Shown here one piece after another: positions 53,517-61,418 of a stretch of DNA of 64,000 nucleotides. Each line of letters begins with the position of its first letter. Positions within the stretch are counted from its first letter, which is position 1. The position numbers were made by a program, and so were the translations under genes. The stretch spans positions 496,001 through 560,000 of the forward strand of contig NZ_WSSC01000002.1 in assembly GCF_009792895.1 (NCBI RefSeq). The letters are read 5' to 3'. The DNA is from Pigmentibacter ruber. Its GTDB lineage: Bacteria; Bdellovibrionota_B; Oligoflexia; Silvanigrellales; Silvanigrellaceae. Under the pieces are notes generated by a model. It ran no database searches. It was not told the origin of the DNA and was given only the letters and a program-made list of their open reading frames with translations.

Positions 53517-55574
53517 CTATAGAATTTTTGCAATTTCTAAATAACCTTTTTCTATCGCAATTTCTTTGGGTGTTTTATTATCTGAATTTTTTATATTTTT
53601 ATTAATATTTTTTATTTTTAAAATGCTTTTTACAACATCAATATCTTTATTAAGTACTGCATAATGGAGTGGCGTGTTACCATCAACAAAACATGAATCA
53701 TTTGGATTCAAATTTTGTAGAGGCAATAATTTTTTTAGAATGGCCCTTTCCATAGCTTCGGTAAAAGGCCTTTCCCTGGTTAAATATGTTAAAATATTGA
53801 AACTTTGTTCATCTCTGGTATTGACGTTTACTTTATTTGAAGCTAATAGAGCTGTAATACAATCAATTTTTTTATCTTTTACAGCCATAAAAAGTGCTGA
53901 GTTATGATTAGGAGTCTCTATATTCGCATCGATATTTGGGTGAGTTAAAAGAAGTTTTATCATTTTTGGATCATCTTCTGTAACTGCTCTATGCAAAGAA
54001 GTATAACCTAAATATGTTTTATTGACTTCTAATTTTGGGTGGGTAAGCAAAAGTTCTACAAATTTATATTTTCCTTCACCAGAGGCTATATATAAAGGAA
54101 AACTTTGATTTAAACTTTGTTCATTAGGATTGGTTTTTTGATGAAATAATATTTTTTTAAAGCATTCAATATTATTTCTACTTATTGCATAATGTAGGGG
54201 AGTCATTTCAGAAAAAATTTTATTAGGATCAAAATTTGCATAAGCTAAAATAATATCTAGCGCTTCTAAATTATTAAAATATATACAATATCCTAAAGGT
54301 GATAAAGATGATTTATCTAGGGAGTAAACATCAATATTGCCTTTTTTTAATACTATTTTCAAAATTTCATTTTTTTTGTTCGCTATTGCTGCATGGATTG
54401 CATATTCTTTTGAATTTACAGTCAATGGAATATTAGGATTTAAATAGTTAAATTTATTTAAAAACTTTAAAATTGATATTTGATTTTGCAAAACAGCTAA
54501 ATGATAAAGAGTATAGCCATCTGGAAAAATATAGTTTAAATTGATATTTAAACGAAGTTTATCTAATAGGTATTCAAAAGCTTTCAAATTTCCTAGACGT
54601 ACGCAACCATTAAGTAAAAAAGGAAGTTCATCAATATTTGTATAAATAATATTTAACTCAAAGATATTTTTATCTTCAAATTCATAATTATCTTTTTGCT
54701 GAGATTTAAAAGTAAAAAGTTGAAAAGAAATAGGTTCAGTGTCTTTTATGCTTTTTAAAAAATCACTTTTATTAAATAGATTATTATAGACGAGTGAAGA
54801 GATTTTTTTTAGAAAAGTAAGATAATCATTATTTTTACATTTTTCAATATAATTTTTTCCAAGTAAGCTATAGTAAATATGATCAAGATTAAAAAAAACA
54901 TTTAACTGACCATTGTTTATATTAGGATCAAAAAAAGTTAGTTTTATTTTGGTATTTAATGAACTTTTATCTAATTCAGCGAAAAGAGCCATTGCATGAT
55001 TAATTGCGTTTATATATATGCATAAATAATTATTAAGAAAAAGTCGATCAATAATATTAGCAATAAAAAAATCTAATTTATCAATATAAGTAACGCCTAT
55101 GTTACTAAAATATAAATAATTATTTATATCTTTGAAAAGTGCTTTGATTGTTTCAATAAATATAACTTCATTTTTATTCAAATTTTCATCAGGATAGTGT
55201 AAAAAACTTTGAATAGAAGAAATATTATTATAAAACCATTCAATATTAAAATCTAAAGCTAAACCGCAAAACATGATATTTTTATCAATATTATTTTGTT
55301 CTAGAGCTTTGCTTAAATTTGGCATTGCTTCTTTTTTTCGTTTTAAGTCGCGAGAAAATTTTGAGTAGTATAGTTTATTATTTTTTGGAGACTTATTGTT
55401 TTGAAACCAAAAGTTTTCCATGCAAATTAACCAAAGACATGAAATTCCAGCGCATAATCCTGCATAGTCTTTAGGTATTTTATCAAATTTTCTTAAATGT
55501 TCTAATGTATTGAGCGAAAGTAAATTATTTTTATTTTGTAAATCATTTTCAATATAACTTTTATAACCAGGCAT
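53517..55574 (-). CDS. Ankyrin-repeat protein with N-terminal C58-like cysteine protease pattern; candidate T6SS effector
   Basis: 685 residues. About 10 ankyrin repeats occupy residues 330-685, clearest in TPLHYAISRNNIECFKKIL and TSLHRAVTEDDPKMIKLLL. The N-terminal 230 residues resemble YopT/AvrPphB-type papain-like proteases. C41 sits in GLCAGISCLWL, H193 in INHAMALF and D216 in TFFDPN, with spacing as in C58 enzymes. There is no secretion signal peptide. Ankyrin repeats plus a protease-like domain beside tssE suggest delivery into host or rival cells. The substrate is unknown, and protease activity is an inference from the triad alone. It lies 18 bases downstream of the His-rich repeat gene. 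Confidence 0.75.
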   Translation of the reverse strand: MPGYKSYIENDLQNKNNLLSLNTLEHLRKFDKIPKDYAGLCAGISCLWLICMENFWFQNNKSPKNNKLYYSKFSRDLKRKKEAMPNLSKALEQNNIDKNIMFCGLALDFNIEWFYNNISSIQSFLHYPDENLNKNEVIFIETIKALFKDINNYLYFSNIGVTYIDKLDFFIANIIDRLFLNNYLCIYINAINHAMALFAELDKSSLNTKIKLTFFDPNINNGQLNVFFNLDHIYYSLLGKNYIEKCKNNDYLTFLKKISSLVYNNLFNKSDFLKSIKDTEPISFQLFTFKSQQKDNYEFEDKNIFELNIIYTNIDELPFLLNGCVRLGNLKAFEYLLDKLRLNINLNYIFPDGYTLYHLAVLQNQISILKFLNKFNYLNPNIPLTVNSKEYAIHAAIANKKNEILKIVLKKGNIDVYSLDKSSLSPLGYCIYFNNLEALDIILAYANFDPNKIFSEMTPLHYAISRNNIECFKKILFHQKTNPNEQSLNQSFPLYIASGEGKYKFVELLLTHPKLEVNKTYLGYTSLHRAVTEDDPKMIKLLLTHPNIDANIETPNHNSALFMAVKDKKIDCITALLASNKVNVNTRDEQSFNILTYLTRERPFTEAMERAILKKLLPLQNLNPNDSCFVDGNTPLHYAVLNKDIDVVKSILKIKNINKNIKNSDNKTPKEIAIEKGYLEIAKIL

Positions 55575-55592
55575 TTTTAACTCAAGTTGATT

Positions 55593-56150
55593 TTAAGTAA
55601 AGATAAAAATAACTATCAATAAAATAAGAAAAACTCCTGCAAACCAAAAAATTCCCATAGGTTTTTTTACTTCATAAGGATCTTCCTCTTCTAAGGTAAC
55701 TAATTTGTTATTTTTAAATTTATCTAAGAGGGAAGTTGATTTATGTTCTTTTTCATCTTTCATATTACTTTTGGGAGTATCTATAGCATGCAAATCTTTT
55801 TTTTCATCACCATGAGAATCCATAGCATGCGAATCTTTTTTTTCATCACCATGAGAATCTATAGCATGTGAATCTTTTTTTTCATCACCATGCGAATCTT
55901 TTTGTTTTTTAGCTTCACTTTCTGCTGTATTTTTCTGCGAATGTGAATTTAGTTTCTCTTCACTTTTTTTTGCGGACTCTTCCTTTTGTTTCATCGGGGC
56001 GGACTTTTTTGTTTCAGCCTTTGGCTCATAAACTTCTTCACCATTTTCTTTATGGACATTGGCATGCGTGTCAGCAAAAGATATTTTTGAAATCAGCATA
56101 AAAAACAATATGCATGAAAACTGTCTAAGTTTTATTATCCTATACTGCAA
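55593..56150 (-). CDS. Exported single-pass membrane protein with tandem His/Asp/Lys repeats
   Basis: 185 residues. Signal peptide about 1-26 (FSCILFFMLISKISFA), then a very charged region rich in Lys, Glu, Ser and His. Three perfect-length 13-residue repeats (DSHGDEKKDSHAI type, 85-123) lie within it. A transmembrane helix (about 166-184) ends the chain. Topology is periplasmic domain plus C-terminal anchor. The repeats could bind metal ions. It starts with TTG at 56150, supported by GGGAGG eight bases upstream; no ATG would retain the signal peptide. Followed by the ankyrin gene in the same unit. Function unknown. Confidence 0.7.
   Translation of the reverse strand: MQYRIIKLRQFSCILFFMLISKISFADTHANVHKENGEEVYEPKAETKKSAPMKQKEESAKKSEEKLNSHSQKNTAESEAKKQKDSHGDEKKDSHAIDSHGDEKKDSHAMDSHGDEKKDLHAIDTPKSNMKDEKEHKSTSLLDKFKNNKLVTLEEEDPYEVKKPMGIFWFAGVFLILLIVIFIFT
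55782..55898. repeat. Three tandem 39-base repeats inside the His-rich gene
   Basis: Three in-frame 39-base units encode DSHGDEKKDSHA plus Ile or Met, with the third unit carrying Leu in place of Ser. Units differ by only a few bases, so copy number probably varies between strains by slippage or recombination without shifting frame. Confidence 0.9.
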
Positions 56151-56224
56151 GGCGAAAGCCTCCCAAGAAAAAAATTTTGCTTGTAGGAATCTAAATTCTA
56201 TGAATCTTTCTTATTGTATCTTGT

Positions 56225-56635
56225 TTAATGAGACTTTTGTTGGACTTGATTCCAAATTTGACGGACGAGTTTAAACCAACTTTCTGAGTTTGCTGGAGAT
56301 ATTCCTTTAATGCTGAAAAACTTTAAAATTGGTAAGCCTCCAAATTTTGGTCCTTGCTTTGGAACCATGTCTGTAAATAGGTAGACAGGGCCATTAATAT
56401 TATGGCGTTTAAAAAGTTTTTCTGGGCCATAAATTCTTAGTTCTACTCGCAGCAGACCTTTAGGTTTATCTACTACCTGTTCAAAAAAACTTTCTATCTC
56501 ATCTGACTGTTCTTCGGAGTTTGTTTGTAAACACAAAGCAAGTTCATTTTCCCCGTAGTCATGGATCATGCTTTCAAATCCATACGAGAAACTTCCATAA
56601 CAAAACCATATGTCAACACAAAACCCAGGTAACAT
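56225..56635 (-). CDS. Hypothetical protein coupled to the UbiB/AarF gene
   Basis: 136 residues, no signal peptide or strong membrane segment. Contains LLRVELRIYGPEKLF and GPVYLFTDMVPKQGPKFGG, with no motif I know. Its ATG directly follows the stop codon of the kinase-like gene (TAAATG), with AGGAAG about ten bases upstream, so it is translated with that gene. A shorter start (Met about residue 23) is possible. Confidence 0.6.
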   Translation of the reverse strand: MLPGFCVDIWFCYGSFSYGFESMIHDYGENELALCLQTNSEEQSDEIESFFEQVVDKPKGLLRVELRIYGPEKLFKRHNINGPVYLFTDMVPKQGPKFGGLPILKFFSIKGISPANSESWFKLVRQIWNQVQQKSH

Positions 56636-58312
56636 TTACTTAAATCTTCCTGAACGAATAATTCCAATAATAAGCCACAAACCAAGAATCACAGCAGTAC
56701 CAAATCCAATCAGACCAAAGGTAGCTAAGAAGTCATAGAGTTTACCTTGTTTTCCATAAGTAGCAATACTACTTCCTAGAACTATAGATCCTAAAAGTAT
56801 AGCAAGACTTAATCTATTTGATGCTCTATCTAATTCTCTAGTTAGAAATATAATATCTTCTGATTTAAACTGAAAGGATAGAGAACCGGCTTGCAACTTT
56901 TTTGCAAGGATTCTAAGGGTAATTGGAAGATCTTTTAAAAATGCACTGGAATCATGCAAAGCTAGCCCTAAATTTCTTTCTAGCCATTGTTTGTCAAATT
57001 GCAAAAATGAGTTTTTTTCATAATACTCATTTGCAAATTCAATGAATTGAAATTTTGGTTGAACACTTCGCGCAAAACTTTCTAAAGCAATTAAAGCTCG
57101 AAAAAAAAGAATTAAGTCTCTCTCAAGTGGTACATTTTTGCTAGCAGCAACTCTTGCTATGCGCATTAAAGTTTTACCTAATTGCAATTCGTGGAGAGGG
57201 ACAGAAATAATATTATCTAAAATTTCAATAATTTCTGATTCTAATTGGCTGCTTATGGAGAGATCTTCCTTCTCTGTAAGTTCTATAAATAATCTAGCGC
57301 AAGTTTCTATGTCATGTTTTGCTAATGAATAAAACATAAATGCTAAAGTATTTCTTAAGCTTTGCTTTAAACGAACAGTTAATCCAAAATCAATGATACC
57401 TAATTTTCCATCTTGCATTTGAATTAAATTACCAGGATGCAGATCTCCATGAAAAATACCATATTGGAATGTCATATCTAAAAAAGTTTCAACACCAATT
57501 TTAATTAATTCATCAGGATTTTTTAGTGAGTTTGTATCTGTTAATTTAATCCCAAAAACTTCAGACATGCATAAAATTTTGGGAGTACAAAAGGTATAAT
57601 AAATTATTGGAATATGAATTTTTAAGTTTTCTTTGAATAAATGCCGCATTCGTTCAGTATTTGCAGCTTCTTTTGTGTAGTCGAGTTCATTAAATAAAGA
57701 CCTTCTTAGTTCAGAAACAATTACTGTAGGTTTTAAGATTTTTAATTCAGGAAAGGCTGTTTCCAAAAGTGAAGCTATAGTCATTAAAATAGCAAGATCA
57801 TTTGTTATAATAGATTCAACTTCTGGGCGTTGGATCTTAAAAACAACATGCGAACCATTTTTTAAGATTGCCCTGTGTACTTGACCAATACTTGCAGAAC
57901 CAATTGGTTCAAAATCAAAAGATTCAATTTCACTCATTAGCTTTTCTGAAAGCTCGGTAGCCAATATTTTTTCAACTGTTTCTTTAGGAATTGGTTTTAC
58001 ATTGTCACAAAGTCTTTTAAATTCTTCAATATAACTTTTTGGTAATAAATCTTCTCTAGCAGATAAGAGTTGGGCGAGTTTTATAAATGTGGGGCCCAAT
58101 TCTTCAAATGCTAATGCTAATCTTTTGGCTCTTGTATAGTTTTGATTAAGATTAGAGGGTGATGAATTTGGTTCTTGTGAAATATTTTGTTGTAAAAGAT
58201 CACTTAGTTCAGTGCGTTGAATTTCTCTTTTAAATCCGTAACGTGCCAGAATATTTACAATATGGGTCAACCTTCCCACATTTCTGATTTTTTGTAAAAT
58301 ACTTGATGGCAT
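56636..58312 (-). CDS. ABC1/UbiB/AarF-family kinase-like protein
   Basis: 558 residues. Diagnostic motifs are FIKLAQLLSARED near residue 80 (the KxGQ-like helix, here KLAQ), PIGSASIGQVHRA (Ala-rich loop), VVFKIQRPEVE with the nucleotide-site Lys, FHGDLHPGN (catalytic loop) and GIIDFGLT. Two hydrophobic helices at the C-terminus anchor it in the membrane. UbiB is needed for ubiquinone biosynthesis and acts as an atypical ATPase. With no ubi genes around I withhold the name, since other family members act in lipid homeostasis. It is the first gene of a two-gene unit with the 56225 protein. Confidence 0.88.
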   Translation of the reverse strand: MPSSILQKIRNVGRLTHIVNILARYGFKREIQRTELSDLLQQNISQEPNSSPSNLNQNYTRAKRLALAFEELGPTFIKLAQLLSAREDLLPKSYIEEFKRLCDNVKPIPKETVEKILATELSEKLMSEIESFDFEPIGSASIGQVHRAILKNGSHVVFKIQRPEVESIITNDLAILMTIASLLETAFPELKILKPTVIVSELRRSLFNELDYTKEAANTERMRHLFKENLKIHIPIIYYTFCTPKILCMSEVFGIKLTDTNSLKNPDELIKIGVETFLDMTFQYGIFHGDLHPGNLIQMQDGKLGIIDFGLTVRLKQSLRNTLAFMFYSLAKHDIETCARLFIELTEKEDLSISSQLESEIIEILDNIISVPLHELQLGKTLMRIARVAASKNVPLERDLILFFRALIALESFARSVQPKFQFIEFANEYYEKNSFLQFDKQWLERNLGLALHDSSAFLKDLPITLRILAKKLQAGSLSFQFKSEDIIFLTRELDRASNRLSLAILLGSIVLGSSIATYGKQGKLYDFLATFGLIGFGTAVILGLWLIIGIIRSGRFK

Positions 58313-58461
58313 GGAAATATTACCTTTACTCGAATAGATTAAGGGTAGAAATATCTTTCTACCACTTCTTATGAGTATAATCGTCTCATGTCTGTTGCAA
58401 AATAGATGGAAGAAATGATTTCCCCCTCTTTTGTTTTCAACATCTTGAATGGGAGTTTAGA

Positions 58462-58764
58462 ATGAAATTAACCTGTAAAGAATTTATGACCTTATATAAA
58501 AAAGCAGACCCTTCTAAGAGAATGCTGCTTGATGTGAGGGAACCAGATGAATGTGCATCTGGAGTCTTAGAAGGCAGTATAAATATTCCTGTGGGAGAAT
58601 TAGAAAGTCGCTTTTCTGAAATTCCGGTTGAAAAAGAAATATTTATATATTGCAAAGCAGGAGGAAGGGCTGAAAGAGCTGAAATGTATTTAAACCATCG
58701 AGGGGTTAAAGAAACAAGAGTAGCCTCGCAGGGGGGCTATGAGGACTTAAAGTCCTTAATTTAA
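58462..58764 (+). CDS. Single-domain rhodanese-like sulfurtransferase
   Basis: 100 residues, one rhodanese domain. LLDVREPDECASG is the CH2A-like motif and C64 in YCKAGGRAERA heads the active-site loop, so the persulphide-forming Cys is present. No signal peptide, hence cytosolic. Transfers sulphane sulphur to cyanide or other thiol acceptors in the family. GGGAG precedes the ATG. The 3' end overlaps the convergent receiver-domain gene by nine bases. Confidence 0.9.
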   Translation: MKLTCKEFMTLYKKADPSKRMLLDVREPDECASGVLEGSINIPVGELESRFSEIPVEKEIFIYCKAGGRAERAEMYLNHRGVKETRVASQGGYEDLKSLI

Positions 58765-59121
58765 AGCTTTCTTTACAGCAGCAACTAATTTATCAGGAAC
58801 AAAAGGTTTGACAAACCATGCCATGACCCCAATTTCTTTTCCAAGTTGTGCGTCGTCCTGGTTTGTGTCTTTGGTTAAAATAAAAATGGGTACGTTTTGT
58901 GTTTTAGGGTCTGCTTTTAGTGCTTTTGCAAGTTCAAATCCACCCATTATTGGCATATTTAAGGCAGAAATGACAAGATCTACAGGCTGACTTTTAGCTA
59001 TTGAAAGTGCAACTGATCCATTGTCTGCTTCTAAGACAGTAAATCCTGATTTTGATAGAGCATATTTTGCAACATTTCTAATTGTTTTCACATCATCAAC
59101 TATCAGAATAGTCTTAGCCAT
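58756..59121 (-). CDS. Single-domain response regulator (CheY-like) lacking the phospho-acceptor Asp
   Basis: 121 residues, receiver domain only. The acidic pocket D9-D10 (IVDDV), T83 (ILTKD) and K105 (FVKPF) are intact. The expected Asp before x-N-M-P is Ala53 in VISALNMP, encoded by GCC at 58963-58965. It cannot be phosphorylated at the normal site and is likely an atypical receiver that signals through ligand or partner binding, or has lost function. It is monocistronic and distant from the CheA-like kinase. The rest of the domain is well preserved, arguing against simple decay. Confidence 0.92.
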   Translation of the reverse strand: MAKTILIVDDVKTIRNVAKYALSKSGFTVLEADNGSVALSIAKSQPVDLVISALNMPIMGGFELAKALKADPKTQNVPIFILTKDTNQDDAQLGKEIGVMAWFVKPFVPDKLVAAVKKALN

Positions 59122-59309
59122 ATGTTTTCCTTAGTAAAATTTACAGCTTACTAGTTTTCGGATTATTTTTTAAATTCTTTATTCTTAAACAAGTATTAGT
59201 TTTCATGATTAGAAAATTATTAATTTTGTTCAGTTTTTTATTTTACATAAAAATCTTTTTTTAATTTGTTAAAAAGTGAAGGAGGTTATATTATAAAGGA
59301 TATTAAATT

Positions 59310-60848
59310 ATGGCAAAAACGCGAGCTTGTTTACTTATAGGTGTTGAAGTTATAACAGTTGAAATTGAAACTTTTATTGGAAATGGTTTTTCTGGATTAA
59401 ATATATTGGGGTTAAATTCTGAAGCATCAAGGAATATGCGAGAAAGAGTTCGATCTGCTCTGGAATCAATTGGTGTATTAATTCCTGCAAAAAGAGTTGT
59501 TGTAAACATTACTCCTAGTGAAAAAATAAAAGAATCGAGAACTCCTTTATCGCAGTTAGACTTTGCAGTAGCGGCCTCTATTCTATTTAGTTTATATGCA
59601 GATAAATTAAAAATAAATTATAACTTAAATGAATATTTTGCGGGAGAATTAACACTTTCGGGAGAAATTAAAGATCTAGAAAATATTTTAATTTATAAAG
59701 CTTTGTTACTCAATAAAAATGAACAATTAAGAATTAATTTATCTAGCAAGAATAAAGAAATTCAAATAAATAAAAATTTTATTTTCTATTTTAACTGTTT
59801 ACAAGATTGGTGGGAGTTTGTGTGCGGAAAAAAACAATTAGAAAATAATCTTTCTAATTTTAAACCAATACTCTCTGCATCTAGTGATATTAAAAAAAAT
59901 TCTGACAATAGTAATTTTTTTCAGGAAATAAAAAATATTATAATAAATTTATCTACAAATCCTAAAGCATTGGTAGGAGTTTTAGTTTCTGCTATGGGAA
60001 AACATCATATTTTGTTTGCGGGAGAACCAGGCATTGGTAAAACATATACTTTGCAAAAAATAGAAAAATTATTACCTCCATTATCAGCTATTGAAGAATT
60101 TGAAATTCAAATGATTTACTCAAAAGATAATACTTTACTTAGGCCATTTAGAAATCCCCATCATTCTGTTTCATCTGCGGCTTTAATTGGCGGAAGTTCA
60201 TTAAAACCAGGAGAAGTTTCGTTGGCGCACCACGGAATTCTTTTTTTAGATGAATTGTCAGAGTTTTCAGCCCAAAGTTTGGAGTCTTTACGAGAACCTT
60301 TGGATTCTAAGTATGTATGTCTTTCAAGGGCAAATGGACACATAAGGTATCCTGCAAATTTTTTGCTATGTGCGACCACTAATCCTTGTAGCTGTGGCTA
60401 TTTGTTTTCAACTTTAAAAGCTTGTCGATGCCATCCAAAAGAAACAAGGAAATACTTACAAAAATTAAGTGGTCCTTTATTGGATCGTTTTTGTTTACAA
60501 ATCTGGTTAGAGCCATCAAGTTCTAGAAAAGTCCTAGATTGTTTTGAAAAAGAAATTATATCTTTTAATAATCTATATAAACTAGATAAATTTGTTGAAA
60601 ATTATGGAAGAAAAATATTACAAGAAAATTCTTATTTAAATGATAATTTTTCTAATCATATAAAAGAAATTTTGAATTCAAATATGATATTCAAAAATTT
60701 ATCATTAAGAGGGCAAGAAAAAGTTAGAGCTTTAGCTTATACATTTCATTTAGTATTCAATGAGATAGAAATTAATTCAAAATTCATTGAAACTATTTTA
60801 AATTATAGAATTTTAGAAAAAATGTTTTTACAAAAAAATTTATTTTAA
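59310..60848 (+). CDS. comM: YifB/ComM-family Mg-chelatase-like AAA+ ATPase
   Basis: 512 residues. The N-terminal LonC-like domain (VEIETFIGNGFSGLNILGL, then RVRSALESIG) is followed by the AAA+ core. Walker A is GEPGIGKT (about 239-246), then RNPHHSVSSAALIGG, Walker B ILFLDELSEF and a zinc-like CSCGYLF segment. The C-terminal helical domain contains LSLRGQEKVRALAYTF. ComM is a helicase promoting branch migration during natural transformation and is widespread in non-competent bacteria too. The region between the LonC domain and the AAA core is Asn/Lys-rich and diverged. Confidence 0.93.
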   Translation: MAKTRACLLIGVEVITVEIETFIGNGFSGLNILGLNSEASRNMRERVRSALESIGVLIPAKRVVVNITPSEKIKESRTPLSQLDFAVAASILFSLYADKLKINYNLNEYFAGELTLSGEIKDLENILIYKALLLNKNEQLRINLSSKNKEIQINKNFIFYFNCLQDWWEFVCGKKQLENNLSNFKPILSASSDIKKNSDNSNFFQEIKNIIINLSTNPKALVGVLVSAMGKHHILFAGEPGIGKTYTLQKIEKLLPPLSAIEEFEIQMIYSKDNTLLRPFRNPHHSVSSAALIGGSSLKPGEVSLAHHGILFLDELSEFSAQSLESLREPLDSKYVCLSRANGHIRYPANFLLCATTNPCSCGYLFSTLKACRCHPKETRKYLQKLSGPLLDRFCLQIWLEPSSSRKVLDCFEKEIISFNNLYKLDKFVENYGRKILQENSYLNDNFSNHIKEILNSNMIFKNLSLRGQEKVRALAYTFHLVFNEIEINSKFIETILNYRILEKMFLQKNLF

Positions 60849-61418
60849 CAAATTTTTTAGATATTGAATTAAAAATTAATAAAAAATATATATTTATCTT
60901 TTCTAGCACACCAAAAAAGCTATAAATTACAATTGTCTAAATATTATCATAATTTCGCTAGAAAATTTTTCTTGTCATATTATTCTATTATAAAATATTT
61001 TAAAATCCTTTAATATCTAAAAAATTTAACTTTGCAGAAAAATAATTTTTATACGTGCAAAAATTTCTTTTTCATGTAAGCATTCAAGCGAGGTTAATTG
61101 AAAATATAATTTTAAAAAGTCTTTCATTTGTGGATAATTTTCTATTTTGTAAAAAAAATAAAAATAATAAGTTATATACAATTTTTATTCCATTTCTTCT
61201 TAGCTTTTCAAGTTTTTTATATTTAATATATAGAAAAATTTACAAAAATTTATTGCGGATTTTTAATTTTTTTGTTAATCTAATCTTAATAATGTCTGCT
61301 TTATATGAAGGCATTTTTGTTTTAATTTTTCCTTTAATAAAAATTTGATAAGTAAATAATATTTTATTCTTTATTTCAAGAATTTAAAATTATTTTATTC
61401 TACTTTAAGGATATTAGG
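60849..61418 (+). other. 570-base AT-rich intergenic region
   Basis: No convincing gene, RNA or promoter pair is visible. It contains a 97-codon frame opening with GTG at 61055 whose product would be strongly hydrophobic, but it lacks a ribosome-binding site and its hydrophobicity is what AT-rich DNA gives by chance. Many A/T runs are present. The stretch before the GAF gene has TTTAAGGATATTAGG as its ribosome-binding region. Confidence 0.4.

Noticed and set aside
61055-61348. 97-codon hydrophobic reading frame on the plus strand
   Set aside because: GTG start without a ribosome-binding site, extreme AT content and chance-like hydrophobicity; no flanking promoter.
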